Positions 40,185 to 49,287 of a stretch of DNA of 64,000 bases are shown one piece after another; positions within the stretch are counted from its first letter, which is position 1; every line of letters begins with the position of its first letter. The notes under the pieces are model-generated. The model was given only the letters and a program-made list of their open reading frames with translations, was not told where the DNA came from and did no database searches. The position numbers and the translations under genes are program-made. Origin of the DNA: Hyphomonas sp. (GTDB lineage Bacteria > Pseudomonadota > Alphaproteobacteria > Caulobacterales > Hyphomonadaceae); the NCBI GenBank assembly GCA_017792365.1, contig CP051229.1, positions 558,001-622,000 of the forward strand. The letters run 5' to 3'.

Positions 40185-41636
40185 GTGAGCGGTCCTTCGA
40201 CCTACGAACCCAAAACCGGCTTCACCCGGTGGCTGGATACACGTCTGCCTGTCATGCGCATGGCGCACGACACCATGATCGACTTCCCGACGCCGAAGAA
40301 CCTCAACTACTGGTACACGTTCGGCGGCATTCTGGCGGTGTGTCTGGTGATCCAGATCATCACCGGGATCATCCTGGCCATGCACTACGTGGCCTCGACC
40401 GAGATGGCGTTCGAGTCGATCCAGCGCATCATTCGTGACGTCGACTACGGCTGGCTGATCCAGTCGATCCACGCCACCGGCGCTTCGATGTTCTTCCTCG
40501 CCGTCTACATCCACATGTTCCGCGGCCTGTATTACGGCTCCTACAAGGCCCCGCGCGAGATCCTCTGGATCCTCGGCGTGGTGATCTACCTCCTGATGAT
40601 GGGCACGGCCTTCATGGGCTACGTGCTGCCATGGGGTCAGATGTCGTTCCACGGCGCGGCCGTCATCACCAACCTGATCGGCGCGATCCCGCTGGTCGGC
40701 GAGGGCATCAAGACCTACCTGCAGGGCGGCCCGGCTATCGGCGACCCGACCCTGACCCGCTTCTTCTCGCTGCACTACCTGCTGCCGTTCATCATCGCCG
40801 GCGTGGTCGTGCTGCACGTCTGGGCGCTGCACGTCACCGGCAACAACAACCCGACGGGCGTTTCGGTGAAGGACGTCAAGAAGGACACGGTTCCGTTCCA
40901 CCCGTACTACACGGTCAAGGATGGTTTCGCGATCATCGTGTTTTTCATCGTGTTCGCGCTCTTCGTGTTCTACTTCCCGAACGCGCTGGGCCACGCCGAC
41001 AACTCCATCCCGGCCAACCCGCTGCAGACGCCGTCACACATCGTGCCGGAATGGTATCTGTTGCCGTTCTACGCGATCCTGCGCGCCGTAACCTTCGACA
41101 TCGGCCCGATCGACGCCAAGCTGCTCGGCGTGCTCGCGATGTTCGGCGCCATCGGCATCCTGTTCCTGCTGCCCTGGCTCGATACGTCGCGCGTCCGCTC
41201 GATGCGCTACCGTCCGCTGGCCCGTTCGTTCTTCGTGATCTTCGTGGTCGCGAGCATCGGTCTCGGCTTCTGCGGCGCCAACAACCCGGACGACCTGATC
41301 ACCAAGTTCCGCGAGGACAAGCTGGCGGTCGTCTACGTCGACGATGCCGGCAACAGCCAGCGCGAGCTGTTCGACGAGTTCAGTGCGGCGCAGGCACGTG
41401 AGGCTTCGCTGCCGTCATCCGCCGGCGCCGGGATCGAAGTCGATGCGTCCGGTCTGAAGTGGGTCACGGTCTCGCAGATCCTTGCGGCCTACTACTTCGC
41501 CTACTTCCTTCTGATCCTGCCGATCCTCGGTGTGATCGAGAATCCGAAGGCGCGCCCGGCGTCGATTGCCGACAGCGTGCACAAACGTAAATCGTCCGAC
41601 AGCGCGCCCGCTGCCGCAGTTCAACCGGCCGAGTAG
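40185..41636 (+). CDS. petB: Cytochrome b of the bc1 complex
   Basis: Eight-helix membrane subunit holding hemes bL and bH and the two quinone sites. The 483-residue product is intact in one frame. Heme ligands are in [21 protein letters not shown] and FSLHYLLPF with [10 protein letters not shown]. The Qo-site PEWY motif ([13 protein letters not shown]) is present. It is longer than mitochondrial cytochrome b because of a loop between the last two helices (about residues 395-430, [16 protein letters not shown]). The GTG start follows GGGAGAGG. It is flanked by petA and petC with gaps of 11 and 9 bp. Confidence 0.97.
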   Translation: MSGPSTYEPKTGFTRWLDTRLPVMRMAHDTMIDFPTPKNLNYWYTFGGILAVCLVIQIITGIILAMHYVASTEMAFESIQRIIRDVDYGWLIQSIHATGASMFFLAVYIHMFRGLYYGSYKAPREILWILGVVIYLLMMGTAFMGYVLPWGQMSFHGAAVITNLIGAIPLVGEGIKTYLQGGPAIGDPTLTRFFSLHYLLPFIIAGVVVLHVWALHVTGNNNPTGVSVKDVKKDTVPFHPYYTVKDGFAIIVFFIVFALFVFYFPNALGHADNSIPANPLQTPSHIVPEWYLLPFYAILRAVTFDIGPIDAKLLGVLAMFGAIGILFLLPWLDTSRVRSMRYRPLARSFFVIFVVASIGLGFCGANNPDDLITKFREDKLAVVYVDDAGNSQRELFDEFSAAQAREASLPSSAGAGIEVDASGLKWVTVSQILAAYYFAYFLLILPILGVIENPKARPASIADSVHKRKSSDSAPAAAVQPAE

Positions 41637-41645
41637 GGGAAAGCG

Positions 41646-42554
41646 ATGCGTCTCTTCAATCTCGCAGCCTCAGCATTTGCAGCGATTGCGCTCGTCGCGG
41701 CCGCGCCAGCCCTGGCTCAGGAGCACGGCGACGACCATGGCTCCGCCGAGGACCATGGCGGCGATCACGGCGGCGGCCACCACTACAAGACCCCGCCGGG
41801 CGGCTGGTCGTTCACCGCCTTCAACGGCACTTACGATCGCAACGCACTGCAGCGCGGCTACATCGTCTACACGCAGGTCTGCTCATCCTGTCACTCGATG
41901 ATCTCCATGAGTTTCCGGAACCTCGCGCAGCCGGGCGGACCGTTCTACGACGCCGAGTATCCCAACCCGAACGACAACCCGGTCGTGAAGGAAATCGCCA
42001 AGACGTTCCTCCTGCCTTCGATCGACGAGGAGACGGGCGATGAGATCGTGGTGGAGGGCGTCCTGCCGACGACTTCCCGAGACCCTACCCGAACGACGCC
42101 GCGGGTCGCGGCGCCAACGGCGGCGCGCTGCCGCCGGATCTGTCGGTCATCGTCAAGGCGCGTCAGGGCGGAGCGGATTACCTCTATTCGCTGCTGACCG
42201 GCTATCCCGAGACCCCGCCCGCCGGCCTCACGGTCGCTGGCGGCCAGCACTACAACGAGTACTTCCACGGCGACACGTCCTCGCAATGGGCCGGCGATCC
42301 GCGCCATGCCCCGCCGGGCGGCTTCCTCGCGATGGCGCCGCCGCTGACGGCCACCGGCGGTGACCTATGACGACGGCACCGAAGCGACGGTAGAGCAGAT
42401 GGCCAAGGACGTAACCACCTTCCTCGCCTGGACATCAGAGCCGAAGATGGAAACGCGCAAGCAGCTGGGTCTGGCGAGCCTCGCCTACCTGGGGATTCTC
42501 GCGATCCTTGCTTTCCTCTCTTACCGCCACCTCTGGCGCAATATCGAGCACTAG
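41646..42554 (+). CDS. petC: Cytochrome c1 (two apparent frameshifts, near 42066 and 42357)
   Basis: Periplasm-facing c-type subunit that passes electrons to a soluble or membrane cytochrome c. A signal peptide ends at APALAQ. The heme motif is CSSCH (Cys79, Cys82, His83). Between them lies a histidine-rich stretch (residues 27-46, six His). At 42066 one base is missing (CTGCC before GACGACTTC). The protein continues [19 protein letters not shown] and [10 protein letters not shown]. At about 42357 a net +1 step restores the first frame ([18 protein letters not shown]) through the C-terminal anchor [17 protein letters not shown]. Corrected length is about 302 residues. Confidence 0.9.
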
Positions 42555-42923
42555 CACATAAAACTAGCCGGCCCCGCCAACCTTTAGGGGACGAAGGGAT
42601 ACGTCCGTCTGGGCGTATGGGCCGGGACCTGCCGCCGTTGGGCTGTTCGGCATTCCAGCAGGTCCCGGTTGCCGCCCTGCGAGCGTAGCCGGGATGCTCA
42701 GCGCTAGTGACGATCGGCCGTGACCCGGTGATTCACGACGCGCTGATGGCTCTGGCCACGATGCGGCCGCGCAACCGCATGGGCGCGCGTGCCGGTCAGG
42801 CTCCGATCCCGTATTGCTGGCCGGCTCGCGCATGGCCAAGGACGTGAAAACGTCAGGCGCGCCAACAAGCGCCAGCTTACGCCGCAGCTGCTAGATCGCT
42901 GAGCGCTACGCTAGCCCCGCCGG
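42555..42923. other. 369-bp spacer between petC and dctA with strong dyad symmetry
   Basis: No convincing gene. The region holds an 11-bp perfect stem CCGGGACCTGC (42622-42632) with GCAGGTCCCGG (42658-42668), a GGACG/CGTCC hairpin (42589-42606), and outer complementary ends TAGCCGGC near 42565 and GCCGGCTA near 42918. GCTCAGCG and CGCTGAGC nest inside those ends. A 46-codon frame at 42707-42847 is not recognised. A structured RNA, the petABC terminator region, or remnant sequence are all possible. Confidence 0.5.
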
Positions 42924-44222
42924 CTAAACAGTCGCCTCTTTGCGGTAGGCGTCCTCGTCGAACTCTTTCTGCCACTTGGCGATCGCGACCGCGACCGCCG
43001 CATCGCCGGTAACGTTGGTCACGGTCCGCATCATGTCGAGCAGGCGGTCGAACGGGAACAACATGGCGATCACGATCACGGTCTGCTCCGGCGTTGCGCC
43101 GATGACGCTGAGTGTGGTCGCGGCAAGGAACAGCGAGACCGAAGGAATGCCGGCTGTACCGATGGACACCAGCGTCGCCGTCAGCATGACCATACCGTAC
43201 ATGCCGAGCGTCATCTCGATCCCGAACGCCTGCGCCGCGAAGAGCGCGATCAGGCCCTGATAGAGCGCTGTCCCGTCCATGTTGATCGTCGCGCCCAGCG
43301 GCAGGACCGACGAGGTGACGGTCCGGTTCACCCCGAGGTTCTCCTTCACGCACGTCATGGTGACAGGCAAGGTCGCGCTGGATGAAGAGGTCGAGAAGGC
43401 GACCGCCTGAGCGTCCGCAATGCCGCGGAAGAACCGGATCAGGGGCAGCCCCAGAATGACCTTGATGATGCCCCCGTAAACCAGCGCCATGTGGATCAGG
43501 CAGGCGATGTAGAGCGCCGCCACCATCTTCCCGAGCACCGTGAAGACGCCAAATCCTTGCGTCGCCATCACCCACGCCATCAGCGCCAGCACGCCCACAG
43601 GCGCCGCTTCCATGACGATATGGGTGATCTTCATCATCACGTCCGCAGCGCTCTCGATCGCCTGCGCCAGCGGGCGGCCCGCCTCCTTGGCCATCAGGCA
43701 ACCGACGCCGACGAAGATCGCAAAGAAGATGATCTGCAGGACCTCGCCATTGGCCATGGCCTCGACAGGGTTGGTCGGAATGATGCCGATAAGGCGGTCC
43801 GTCAGGCTCGCCGCCTCTCCGCCTTCCAGTCGCGCCTCTGCCGTTGCAAGCTCGCCGGCCGGGATATTCGACAGGTCAAAGCCCAGACCCGGCGCAATGA
43901 TGGTCCCGATGATCAGGCCAATGGTGACCGCGAACCAGGTCGTGATCATGTACATCCCGAGCGCCGCGCCGCCGAGCGACCCCAGTCGCGCCGGATCCCC
44001 CATGGCCGTCACCCCAGCCACCAGCGTCGTGAAGATCAGCGGCACGACAAGCATGCGGATCAGGTTCACGAACGCATCGCCAATGGGCTTGAACCACGTC
44101 GTCGTCAGCTCGGAGGCCGTTTCAGGTCCGATGGTGTAGCGCAACGCAAGGCCGATCACGGCCCCCGCGACCAGCCCCATCATCACGCGCTGCCACAATG
44201 GAATTGCGAACCACTTACCCAT
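42924..44222 (-). CDS. dctA: Dicarboxylate/amino acid:cation symporter (DAACS family)
   Basis: A 432-residue sodium- or proton-coupled carrier of the inner membrane for C4-dicarboxylates, aspartate or glutamate. The re-entrant hairpin motif STSSSSATLPVT and the helix-7 motif TINMDGTALYQG are conserved. The cytoplasmic end DLLDMMRTVTNVTGDA carries the substrate-binding Asp/Asn pattern. The exact substrate cannot be assigned; the gltP/dctA names are used interchangeably in genomes. It is a single gene, with no dctBD two-component system beside it. Confidence 0.87.
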   Translation of the reverse strand: MGKWFAIPLWQRVMMGLVAGAVIGLALRYTIGPETASELTTTWFKPIGDAFVNLIRMLVVPLIFTTLVAGVTAMGDPARLGSLGGAALGMYMITTWFAVTIGLIIGTIIAPGLGFDLSNIPAGELATAEARLEGGEAASLTDRLIGIIPTNPVEAMANGEVLQIIFFAIFVGVGCLMAKEAGRPLAQAIESAADVMMKITHIVMEAAPVGVLALMAWVMATQGFGVFTVLGKMVAALYIACLIHMALVYGGIIKVILGLPLIRFFRGIADAQAVAFSTSSSSATLPVTMTCVKENLGVNRTVTSSVLPLGATINMDGTALYQGLIALFAAQAFGIEMTLGMYGMVMLTATLVSIGTAGIPSVSLFLAATTLSVIGATPEQTVIVIAMLFPFDRLLDMMRTVTNVTGDAAVAVAIAKWQKEFDEDAYRKEATV

Positions 44223-44369
44223 GCCCGACCGCCCTGTACTTCAGATTGCAGGAACCTAGATGGGCGCCAGATGCGGTCAACTGGCGTTCTTGCGGTTTCC
44301 GGGGACACCCACATTGCAAGCCCTCTGCAATTGCGGATGAATGCCGCATAGCCAGTGGAGGGCTGAATA

Positions 44370-45251
44370 ATGGGCAATTGGGTGTTGGGGATACTTGGCG
44401 GGTCGGGCCTCTACGAGCTCGAGGGGCTGGAAGGCGGACGCTGGGAGAAGGTGACGTCCCCTTGGGGCGAACCCTCTGACGAGGTCTATCGCGGACACAT
44501 CGGCAGCGTGGAGCTGGTATTCCTTCCGCGACACGGACGCGGGCACCGGCTGTCGCCAAGCCACCTGAACTACAGGGCCAATATCGACGTCCTCAAACGG
44601 GTCGGCTGCACGGATGTGTACTCGGTCTCGGCCTGCGGTTCCCTGCGCGAAGACATAGCCCCGGGCGACTTTGTCGTCGTCGACCAGTTCATCGACCGCA
44701 CACACCTGCGGGAGCGCTCCTTCTTCGGAGACGGCGTCGTGGCCCATGTCCCGATGGCGGATCCGGTTTCCACCCGCCTCGGCGAGTTCGCGGTCCACGC
44801 GGCAGAGCCGACCGGCGTCCGCATGCACCGCGCCGGAACCTACGTCGCAATCGAGGGACCCCAGTTTTCAACACGCGCGGAATCCCTGATGTACCGCTCC
44901 TGGGGCTGTTCCGTCATCGGCATGACCAACATGCCCGAGGCTCGGCTGGCACGGGAAGCCGAGCTCCCATACGCGACCATCGCCATGGCCACGGACTACG
45001 ATTGCTGGCGCGAGGAGGAGGAGGGCGTCTCCGTCACGGACGTTGTCCGCGTCCTGCGAGAGAACGCCAGCCACGCCCGCGCCCTGATCACCCGTATCGC
45101 GCAGGACATGGGGGCCGTGGAGCGAACGCCAGACCCGCAGGGGATCGAAACCGTCCTCGACCACGCCTTGATCACCGACCCTGCGGCGCGCGACCCGGCA
45201 TTGCTGGGCAAGCTCGATGCGGTCGCCGGCCGCGTCTTGCGCTCATCATGA
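44370..45251 (+). CDS. mtnP: S-methyl-5'-thioadenosine phosphorylase
   Basis: Splits methylthioadenosine, a by-product of polyamine and homoserine lactone synthesis, into adenine and methylthioribose-1-phosphate. The 293-residue product has the class II nucleoside phosphorylase motifs GILGGSGLYEL, LPRHGRGHRLSPS, SACGSLRE and GPQFSTRAES. The ATDYDCW motif, where Asp fixes 6-amino purines, supports adenine nucleosides over guanosine or inosine. A ribosome-binding site (TGGAGGG) precedes the ATG. It is followed by a GST gene and apt, which uses the released adenine. Confidence 0.92.
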   Translation: MGNWVLGILGGSGLYELEGLEGGRWEKVTSPWGEPSDEVYRGHIGSVELVFLPRHGRGHRLSPSHLNYRANIDVLKRVGCTDVYSVSACGSLREDIAPGDFVVVDQFIDRTHLRERSFFGDGVVAHVPMADPVSTRLGEFAVHAAEPTGVRMHRAGTYVAIEGPQFSTRAESLMYRSWGCSVIGMTNMPEARLAREAELPYATIAMATDYDCWREEEEGVSVTDVVRVLRENASHARALITRIAQDMGAVERTPDPQGIETVLDHALITDPAARDPALLGKLDAVAGRVLRSS

Positions 45252-45294
45252 TGCTCGGCGCATGTACTGGTCATCTTAACCGGGAGCCCGGCCC

Positions 45295-45951
45295 ATGAAG
45301 CCCAGACTGCACATTGGCGACAAGAACTACTCCTCCTGGTCGATGCGCCCATGGCTGACGCTGAAGCACGCTGGCATAGAGTTCGAGGAGGTGCGCCACG
45401 AACTGCCGGAGATGGGCAACGGCCCCGCAGCCTTCGGCGCGGTTTCGCCCTCTGGCCTGGTGCCAGCCCTCGAACTCTCGGGCGGCGTGGTCATCGCCGA
45501 AAGCCTCGCCATCTGCGAGTGGGCGGCTGAGCTTTCGCCCGAGCTGTGGCCGGCAGGCGGGCCGGGCGCCGAGACCCGCGCCATGGCGCGGTATGCGTCC
45601 GCCCGCATGCACACCGGCTTCTCGGCCCTGCGCCGCGATTGCCCGATGAACATCAAACGCCGCACGGACGCCCTGCGCATGACGGAGCAGGGGCTCAAGG
45701 ACGCCGCCGAAGTGGATGCGCTCTGGTCGGTCTGCCTCGAACGTTCAGGCGGTCCCTACCTCTTCGGTGATTTCACGATCGCCGACGCCATGTACGCGCC
45801 GGTCGTGACCCGGTTCGTGACTTACGCCATCCCGCGCTCGCAGGCCGCCGAGGGCTACATCCAGACCATTCTCGCGGATGCGCACATGGCCGAATGGATC
45901 GCAGGCGCCAACCAAGAAACCCGGACCCTCCCGCGCACCGATAACGCCTGA
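45295..45951 (+). CDS. Glutathione S-transferase family protein
   Basis: A 218-residue GST fold. The thioredoxin-like N-terminal domain has the [15 protein letters not shown] start, in which the first Ser is the likely glutathione-activating residue, and AESLAICEW. The C-terminal helical domain includes [19 protein letters not shown]. The closest annotated group uses Ser as the catalytic residue, but the substrate is unknown. It sits between mtnP and apt with short gaps (43 and 32 bp), so the three may be one transcript. Confidence 0.88.
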   Translation: MKPRLHIGDKNYSSWSMRPWLTLKHAGIEFEEVRHELPEMGNGPAAFGAVSPSGLVPALELSGGVVIAESLAICEWAAELSPELWPAGGPGAETRAMARYASARMHTGFSALRRDCPMNIKRRTDALRMTEQGLKDAAEVDALWSVCLERSGGPYLFGDFTIADAMYAPVVTRFVTYAIPRSQAAEGYIQTILADAHMAEWIAGANQETRTLPRTDNA

Positions 45952-45983
45952 TCCACAGCGACACTGAAGCCAAGGAACCTCAG

Positions 45984-46511
45984 ATGGACCTGAAGGACAT
46001 CATTCGCACCATCCCGGACTATCCCAAGCCGGGCATCCAGTTCCGGGACGTCACGACGCTGCTTGGCCATCCGCGTGCCTTTCGCAGGGCCGTGGACGAA
46101 CTCGTCCAGCCCTATGCCGGGCAGAAGATCGACAAGGTGGCGGGGATCGAGGCGCGGGGCTTCATCCTCGGCGGCGCGGTCGCGCACCAGCTGTCCGCCG
46201 GGTTCATCCCACTGCGCAAGAAGGGCAAGCTCCCGCACGAGGTGATTACTGAGAGCTACGAGCTGGAATATGGCGTCGACGCCATGGAGATGCACAAGGA
46301 CGCGGTCGAACCCGGCGAAAGGGTGCTTCTTGTGGATGACCTGATCGCAACCGGCGGAACGGCCCTGGCGGCCTGCAAGCTGTTAAGGAAGGCCGAGGCG
46401 GAAATCGTCGGCGCCGCCTTCATAATCTGCCTGCCGGACCTGGGCGGTGACACGAGACTTGCAGAGCAGGGGGTGTCGCCGAGCTATCTCACATGGTTTG
46501 GCGGCCACTAG
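45984..46511 (+). CDS. apt: Adenine phosphoribosyltransferase
   Basis: Converts adenine and PRPP to AMP. The 175-residue product has the PRPP-binding motif [14 protein letters not shown] and the N-terminal [27 protein letters not shown] and [14 protein letters not shown] complete the type I PRTase pattern. Its placement after mtnP forms an evident methylthioadenosine-to-AMP salvage route. prs, the PRPP source, is elsewhere in the window (54875-55807). Confidence 0.96.
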   Translation: MDLKDIIRTIPDYPKPGIQFRDVTTLLGHPRAFRRAVDELVQPYAGQKIDKVAGIEARGFILGGAVAHQLSAGFIPLRKKGKLPHEVITESYELEYGVDAMEMHKDAVEPGERVLLVDDLIATGGTALAACKLLRKAEAEIVGAAFIICLPDLGGDTRLAEQGVSPSYLTWFGGH

Positions 46512-46592
46512 GTTAACGTTTCCACAGGGCATCTGGCATTGACCCTGAGGGCGCGCGCGGCCACCTATGGCGCTGGAACTTCTGGAGCGAAC

Positions 46593-47189
46593 ATGACGAT
46601 TCGATTGGATGACGACGAAGAGACCCCCAAGAAGGAGGAGCCGTCTTCGCCGTTGCTGGAAAAAGCGCTGTTTGAATCGCGCACGATCCTGCTGACGGGC
46701 GAGATCAACGACAAGATCGCACGCTCGGTCTGCGCCCAGCTGCTGGCATATGACGCGATGTCCGACAAGCCGATCCTGCTCGTCTTGTCGTCCCCCGGCG
46801 GCCACGTCGAAAGCGGCGACATGATCCACGACATGGTCAAGTTCGTGAAATCGCCGGTGAAAATCCTAGGCACGGGCTGGTGCGCCTCGGCTGGCGCGCT
46901 GATCTATGCGGCGGGCAAGAAGGAAAACCGCTTCGCGCTGCCCAACACCCGCTTCCTGCTTCACGAACCGCGCGGCGGCGTCGGCGGCCAGGCGTCGGAC
47001 GTCGAAATCCAGGCCCGCGAGATCATTCGGATGCGCGAGCGCCTGAACCAGATTTTCGCCGACGCGACCGGCCAGTCGATCGATCGCATCAAGCAGGACA
47101 CAAACCGGGATCACTGGATGTCCGCGGCGGAGGCCAAGGAATACGGCCTCGTCGGCAAGATCGTGACGTCGCGCGCGGAGATCGGCTGA
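46593..47189 (+). CDS. ClpP-like serine peptidase (second paralogue)
   Basis: A 198-residue ClpP homologue distinct from the clpP next to clpX. The triad is conserved as Ser99 (GWCASAGALI), His124 (FLLHEPRGG) and Asp173 (TNRDHWMS). SSPGGH is the oxyanion motif. The region around Ser is CASAG rather than AASMG, and the N-terminus is charged (MTIRLDDDEETPKKEE) instead of the axial-loop consensus. The ATG at 46593 has GGAG upstream. Such paralogues are common in alphaproteobacteria; whether they pair with ClpX or form mixed rings is not known from sequence. Confidence 0.9.
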   Translation: MTIRLDDDEETPKKEEPSSPLLEKALFESRTILLTGEINDKIARSVCAQLLAYDAMSDKPILLVLSSPGGHVESGDMIHDMVKFVKSPVKILGTGWCASAGALIYAAGKKENRFALPNTRFLLHEPRGGVGGQASDVEIQAREIIRMRERLNQIFADATGQSIDRIKQDTNRDHWMSAAEAKEYGLVGKIVTSRAEIG

Positions 47190-47282
47190 TCCGTCAGTCG
47201 ACGGCTGTCCGGGCGCCATTCCATCGTGCATGTCTCACGCTGATCATGCAGGATACGCCGCAATGAGGCGGGAGCGCGTAGG

Positions 47283-48392
47283 TTGGACGTCGTCAGCCGG
47301 ATCCGGGAGCGTTTGCAGGAACTGACGGCCACGGGCGCTCCGGACGCGCCCGCCGGTTGGGCGCGCTACCTTCCGTTGGTGCGCTCGTGGTCAGGTTCGA
47401 TCGCGGTCAATGCGGGCATCGCCATTCTCTTCGTTCTGGGTTTCGGGCCGGTTCGTCCGCCGCCGCCGCCCAAGCCGGAGGAGCCGATGATCGTACGGCT
47501 CTATGCGCCGCCCGTTCGCCCCCCCGAGCCAGAACCGGAGCCGGAACCAGAGCCGGTTCCAGAACCCGTCCCCGAGCCGACGCCCGTAGTCGAGCCGGAC
47601 CCCGAACCGGACCCCGTTCCGGAGCCCGAACCCCAACCGCTGCCCGAGCCAGAGCCGCTCCCTGAGCCGGAACCGCTGCCGGAGCCAGAGCCATTCGTCC
47701 CGCTCGATCCCGTACCGATCGAAGTGCCGGACCTGTTCGAGCAGCCGATCCCGGAGATCGCGCTCGACGCCGCCGCGGTCCCCGATCCGGAGATCGCCCT
47801 CCCGGAATTCGAGCCCGAGCCCATGCCGCTGCCCGAGCCAGAACCGGTCGCCGCGCCAGAGCCTCAACCCGAAGCGCCGCCGCCCATCCGGCCCGTCCCG
47901 CAGGACACACCGCCTGCTCCCCCCGCGCCGGCGCCACCGGCAGTTCCGGAAGACTCCCCCCTCGAGCCCGAGGAGGAAGAGGAGGGCGAGGCGGTCGCTG
48001 CGGCGCCGGCAAACCCACCGGCCGCTGCGATCTTCGGACCGCCGCCATCCGGCATCGCCCCGCCGCCCGGCGGAGCAGCCGGCCTGCGCGGCCTACTCGG
48101 CGAACAGGACTGCAACTCGCTCGAGGAGCGGATGAGGGGCGACTGCCCGCCGGAATTCGCCGGCATCGAACGTCCGGACAACAACCTCTTCGGTCCGGAC
48201 ATCACCGCAGGACAGCGCGCGTTCGGGGAAGTCGTCGGCGTCGACGAAAGCATGCGCCGGGCGAGGGCCATGGACCCGGAGCGGTATCGTCCGCTGCCCA
48301 ATGGCGGCGTTGCCGGCGTCGGCGGTATGAGCGATACGGTCGGACGTCTCCCCCCCGAATTCGCAGACCCCGGTGCAATCGACGAACAATGA
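47283..48392 (+). CDS. Pro/Glu-rich single-span membrane protein (TonB-like architecture)
   Basis: A 369-residue protein of unknown function. A cytoplasmic N-terminus is followed by one membrane helix (about 38-55, [19 protein letters not shown]), then a long periplasmic stalk dominated by PEPEP repeats (about 75-140) and a further Pro/Ala-rich part. The C-terminal ~110 residues ([18 protein letters not shown] onward) are compact, contain two Cys, and do not resemble the TonB C-terminal domain. The start is a TTG at 47283 with GGGAG eight bases upstream. The stop overlaps the rlmJ start (ATGA). Confidence 0.72.
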   Translation: MDVVSRIRERLQELTATGAPDAPAGWARYLPLVRSWSGSIAVNAGIAILFVLGFGPVRPPPPPKPEEPMIVRLYAPPVRPPEPEPEPEPEPVPEPVPEPTPVVEPDPEPDPVPEPEPQPLPEPEPLPEPEPLPEPEPFVPLDPVPIEVPDLFEQPIPEIALDAAAVPDPEIALPEFEPEPMPLPEPEPVAAPEPQPEAPPPIRPVPQDTPPAPPAPAPPAVPEDSPLEPEEEEEGEAVAAAPANPPAAAIFGPPPSGIAPPPGGAAGLRGLLGEQDCNSLEERMRGDCPPEFAGIERPDNNLFGPDITAGQRAFGEVVGVDESMRRARAMDPERYRPLPNGGVAGVGGMSDTVGRLPPEFADPGAIDEQ

Positions 48393-49287
48393 ATTATCGC
48401 CACGCCTTCCACGCCGGCAATTTCGCCGATGTGCTCAAACACACTGTCCTGACGCTCTGCATCGCGCGCCTCAACGAGAAGCCTGCGCCGTGGCGGTATG
48501 TCGACACCCATGCGGGCGCGGGGCGATACGATCTGACGGGCGATGAAGCGCTGCGCAGCCCGGAATGGCGCGCCGGCGTCCAGCGCGTCTGGGACCAGCT
48601 GTCCAAGGCGCCCGGCGAGGTGCAGGCCGCGCTGCAGCCCTTCATCTCCAGCCTCCGCCTTGAGAACCCCGGCGAGACGCTGACCAGCTACCCGGGCTCC
48701 CCCGTGATCGTTGCGGGAATGGCGCGCACCAGTGATGCGTTGCGCCTCTGTGAACTGCACGATGAAAGCGCTGCGCGCCTCGGCCAGTCCATGGGTCGTG
48801 ACCCGCGCATCAAGATCGAGCAGCGCGACGGATACGAAGCGCTGGTGGCCTACCTGCCGCCGCCCGAACGCCGCGGCCTCGTCCTGATCGATCCGCCATA
48901 TGAGGTCGGCACCGCAACCGCCAAGAGCGACTATGCGTGGACGCTGCGCGCGCTCCGCAAGTCGCTGAAACGCTGGCCGGAAGGGACCTACGCCATCTGG
49001 AGGCCGATCAAGGATCTCGAAGCCGTCGAGACATTCGACAGCGACGTCGCAACGCTTGCGATCGAGCAGGCGGGGCTGCCGCCGGAAAAGCTGCTCGTCG
49101 CTGATCTCTGGACCCGGGCGCTGGACTCAGGCTCGCCGGCGCCGGGCTGCTCATCATCAATCCGCCCTACGGACTTCACGAGAAGCTCGCCACGGTCCTC
49201 CCATGGCTGGCGGAAACGCTGGATCAGTCGCCGCCGGGTCCCAGCCAGAGCGGCTGGCGCCTGCAGGGCGCAGCCGAGGCGACCTAG
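48389..49287 (+). CDS. rlmJ: 23S rRNA (adenine(2030)-N6)-methyltransferase RlmJ (apparent 1-nt deletion near 49131)
   Basis: Methylates A2030 of 23S rRNA. The N-terminus [17 protein letters not shown] and the catalytic DPPYE motif ([11 protein letters not shown]) identify it. After RALDSG the frame breaks at TCAGG CTC (49127-49134). With one base restored the protein continues [19 protein letters not shown] and ends ...GAAEAT at TAG 49285-49287. Corrected length is about 299 residues. It starts inside the preceding Pro/Glu-rich gene's stop and ends overlapping the convergent MFS stop. Confidence 0.9.

Noticed and set aside
41646-42554. Programmed ribosomal frameshifting in petC or other genes
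   Set aside because: There is no slippery heptamer with downstream pseudoknot at the breaks, and the sites are scattered over unrelated genes.
42707-42847. A 46-codon frame starting at a GTG
   Set aside because: No ribosome-binding site, no recognisable motif, and it lies within strong dyad sequence.
42860-42923. Two-piece tmRNA on the minus strand (a frame ending in four Ala codons and TAA)
   Set aside because: No tRNA-like domain (no GGTTCGA T arm or D-arm GGATTCGAC), no ANDN tag start, and the Ala run could be chance.
47520-47700. GAGCC/GAACC-rich repeat as a mobile or satellite element
   Set aside because: It encodes an in-frame PEPEP stalk within one continuous gene.
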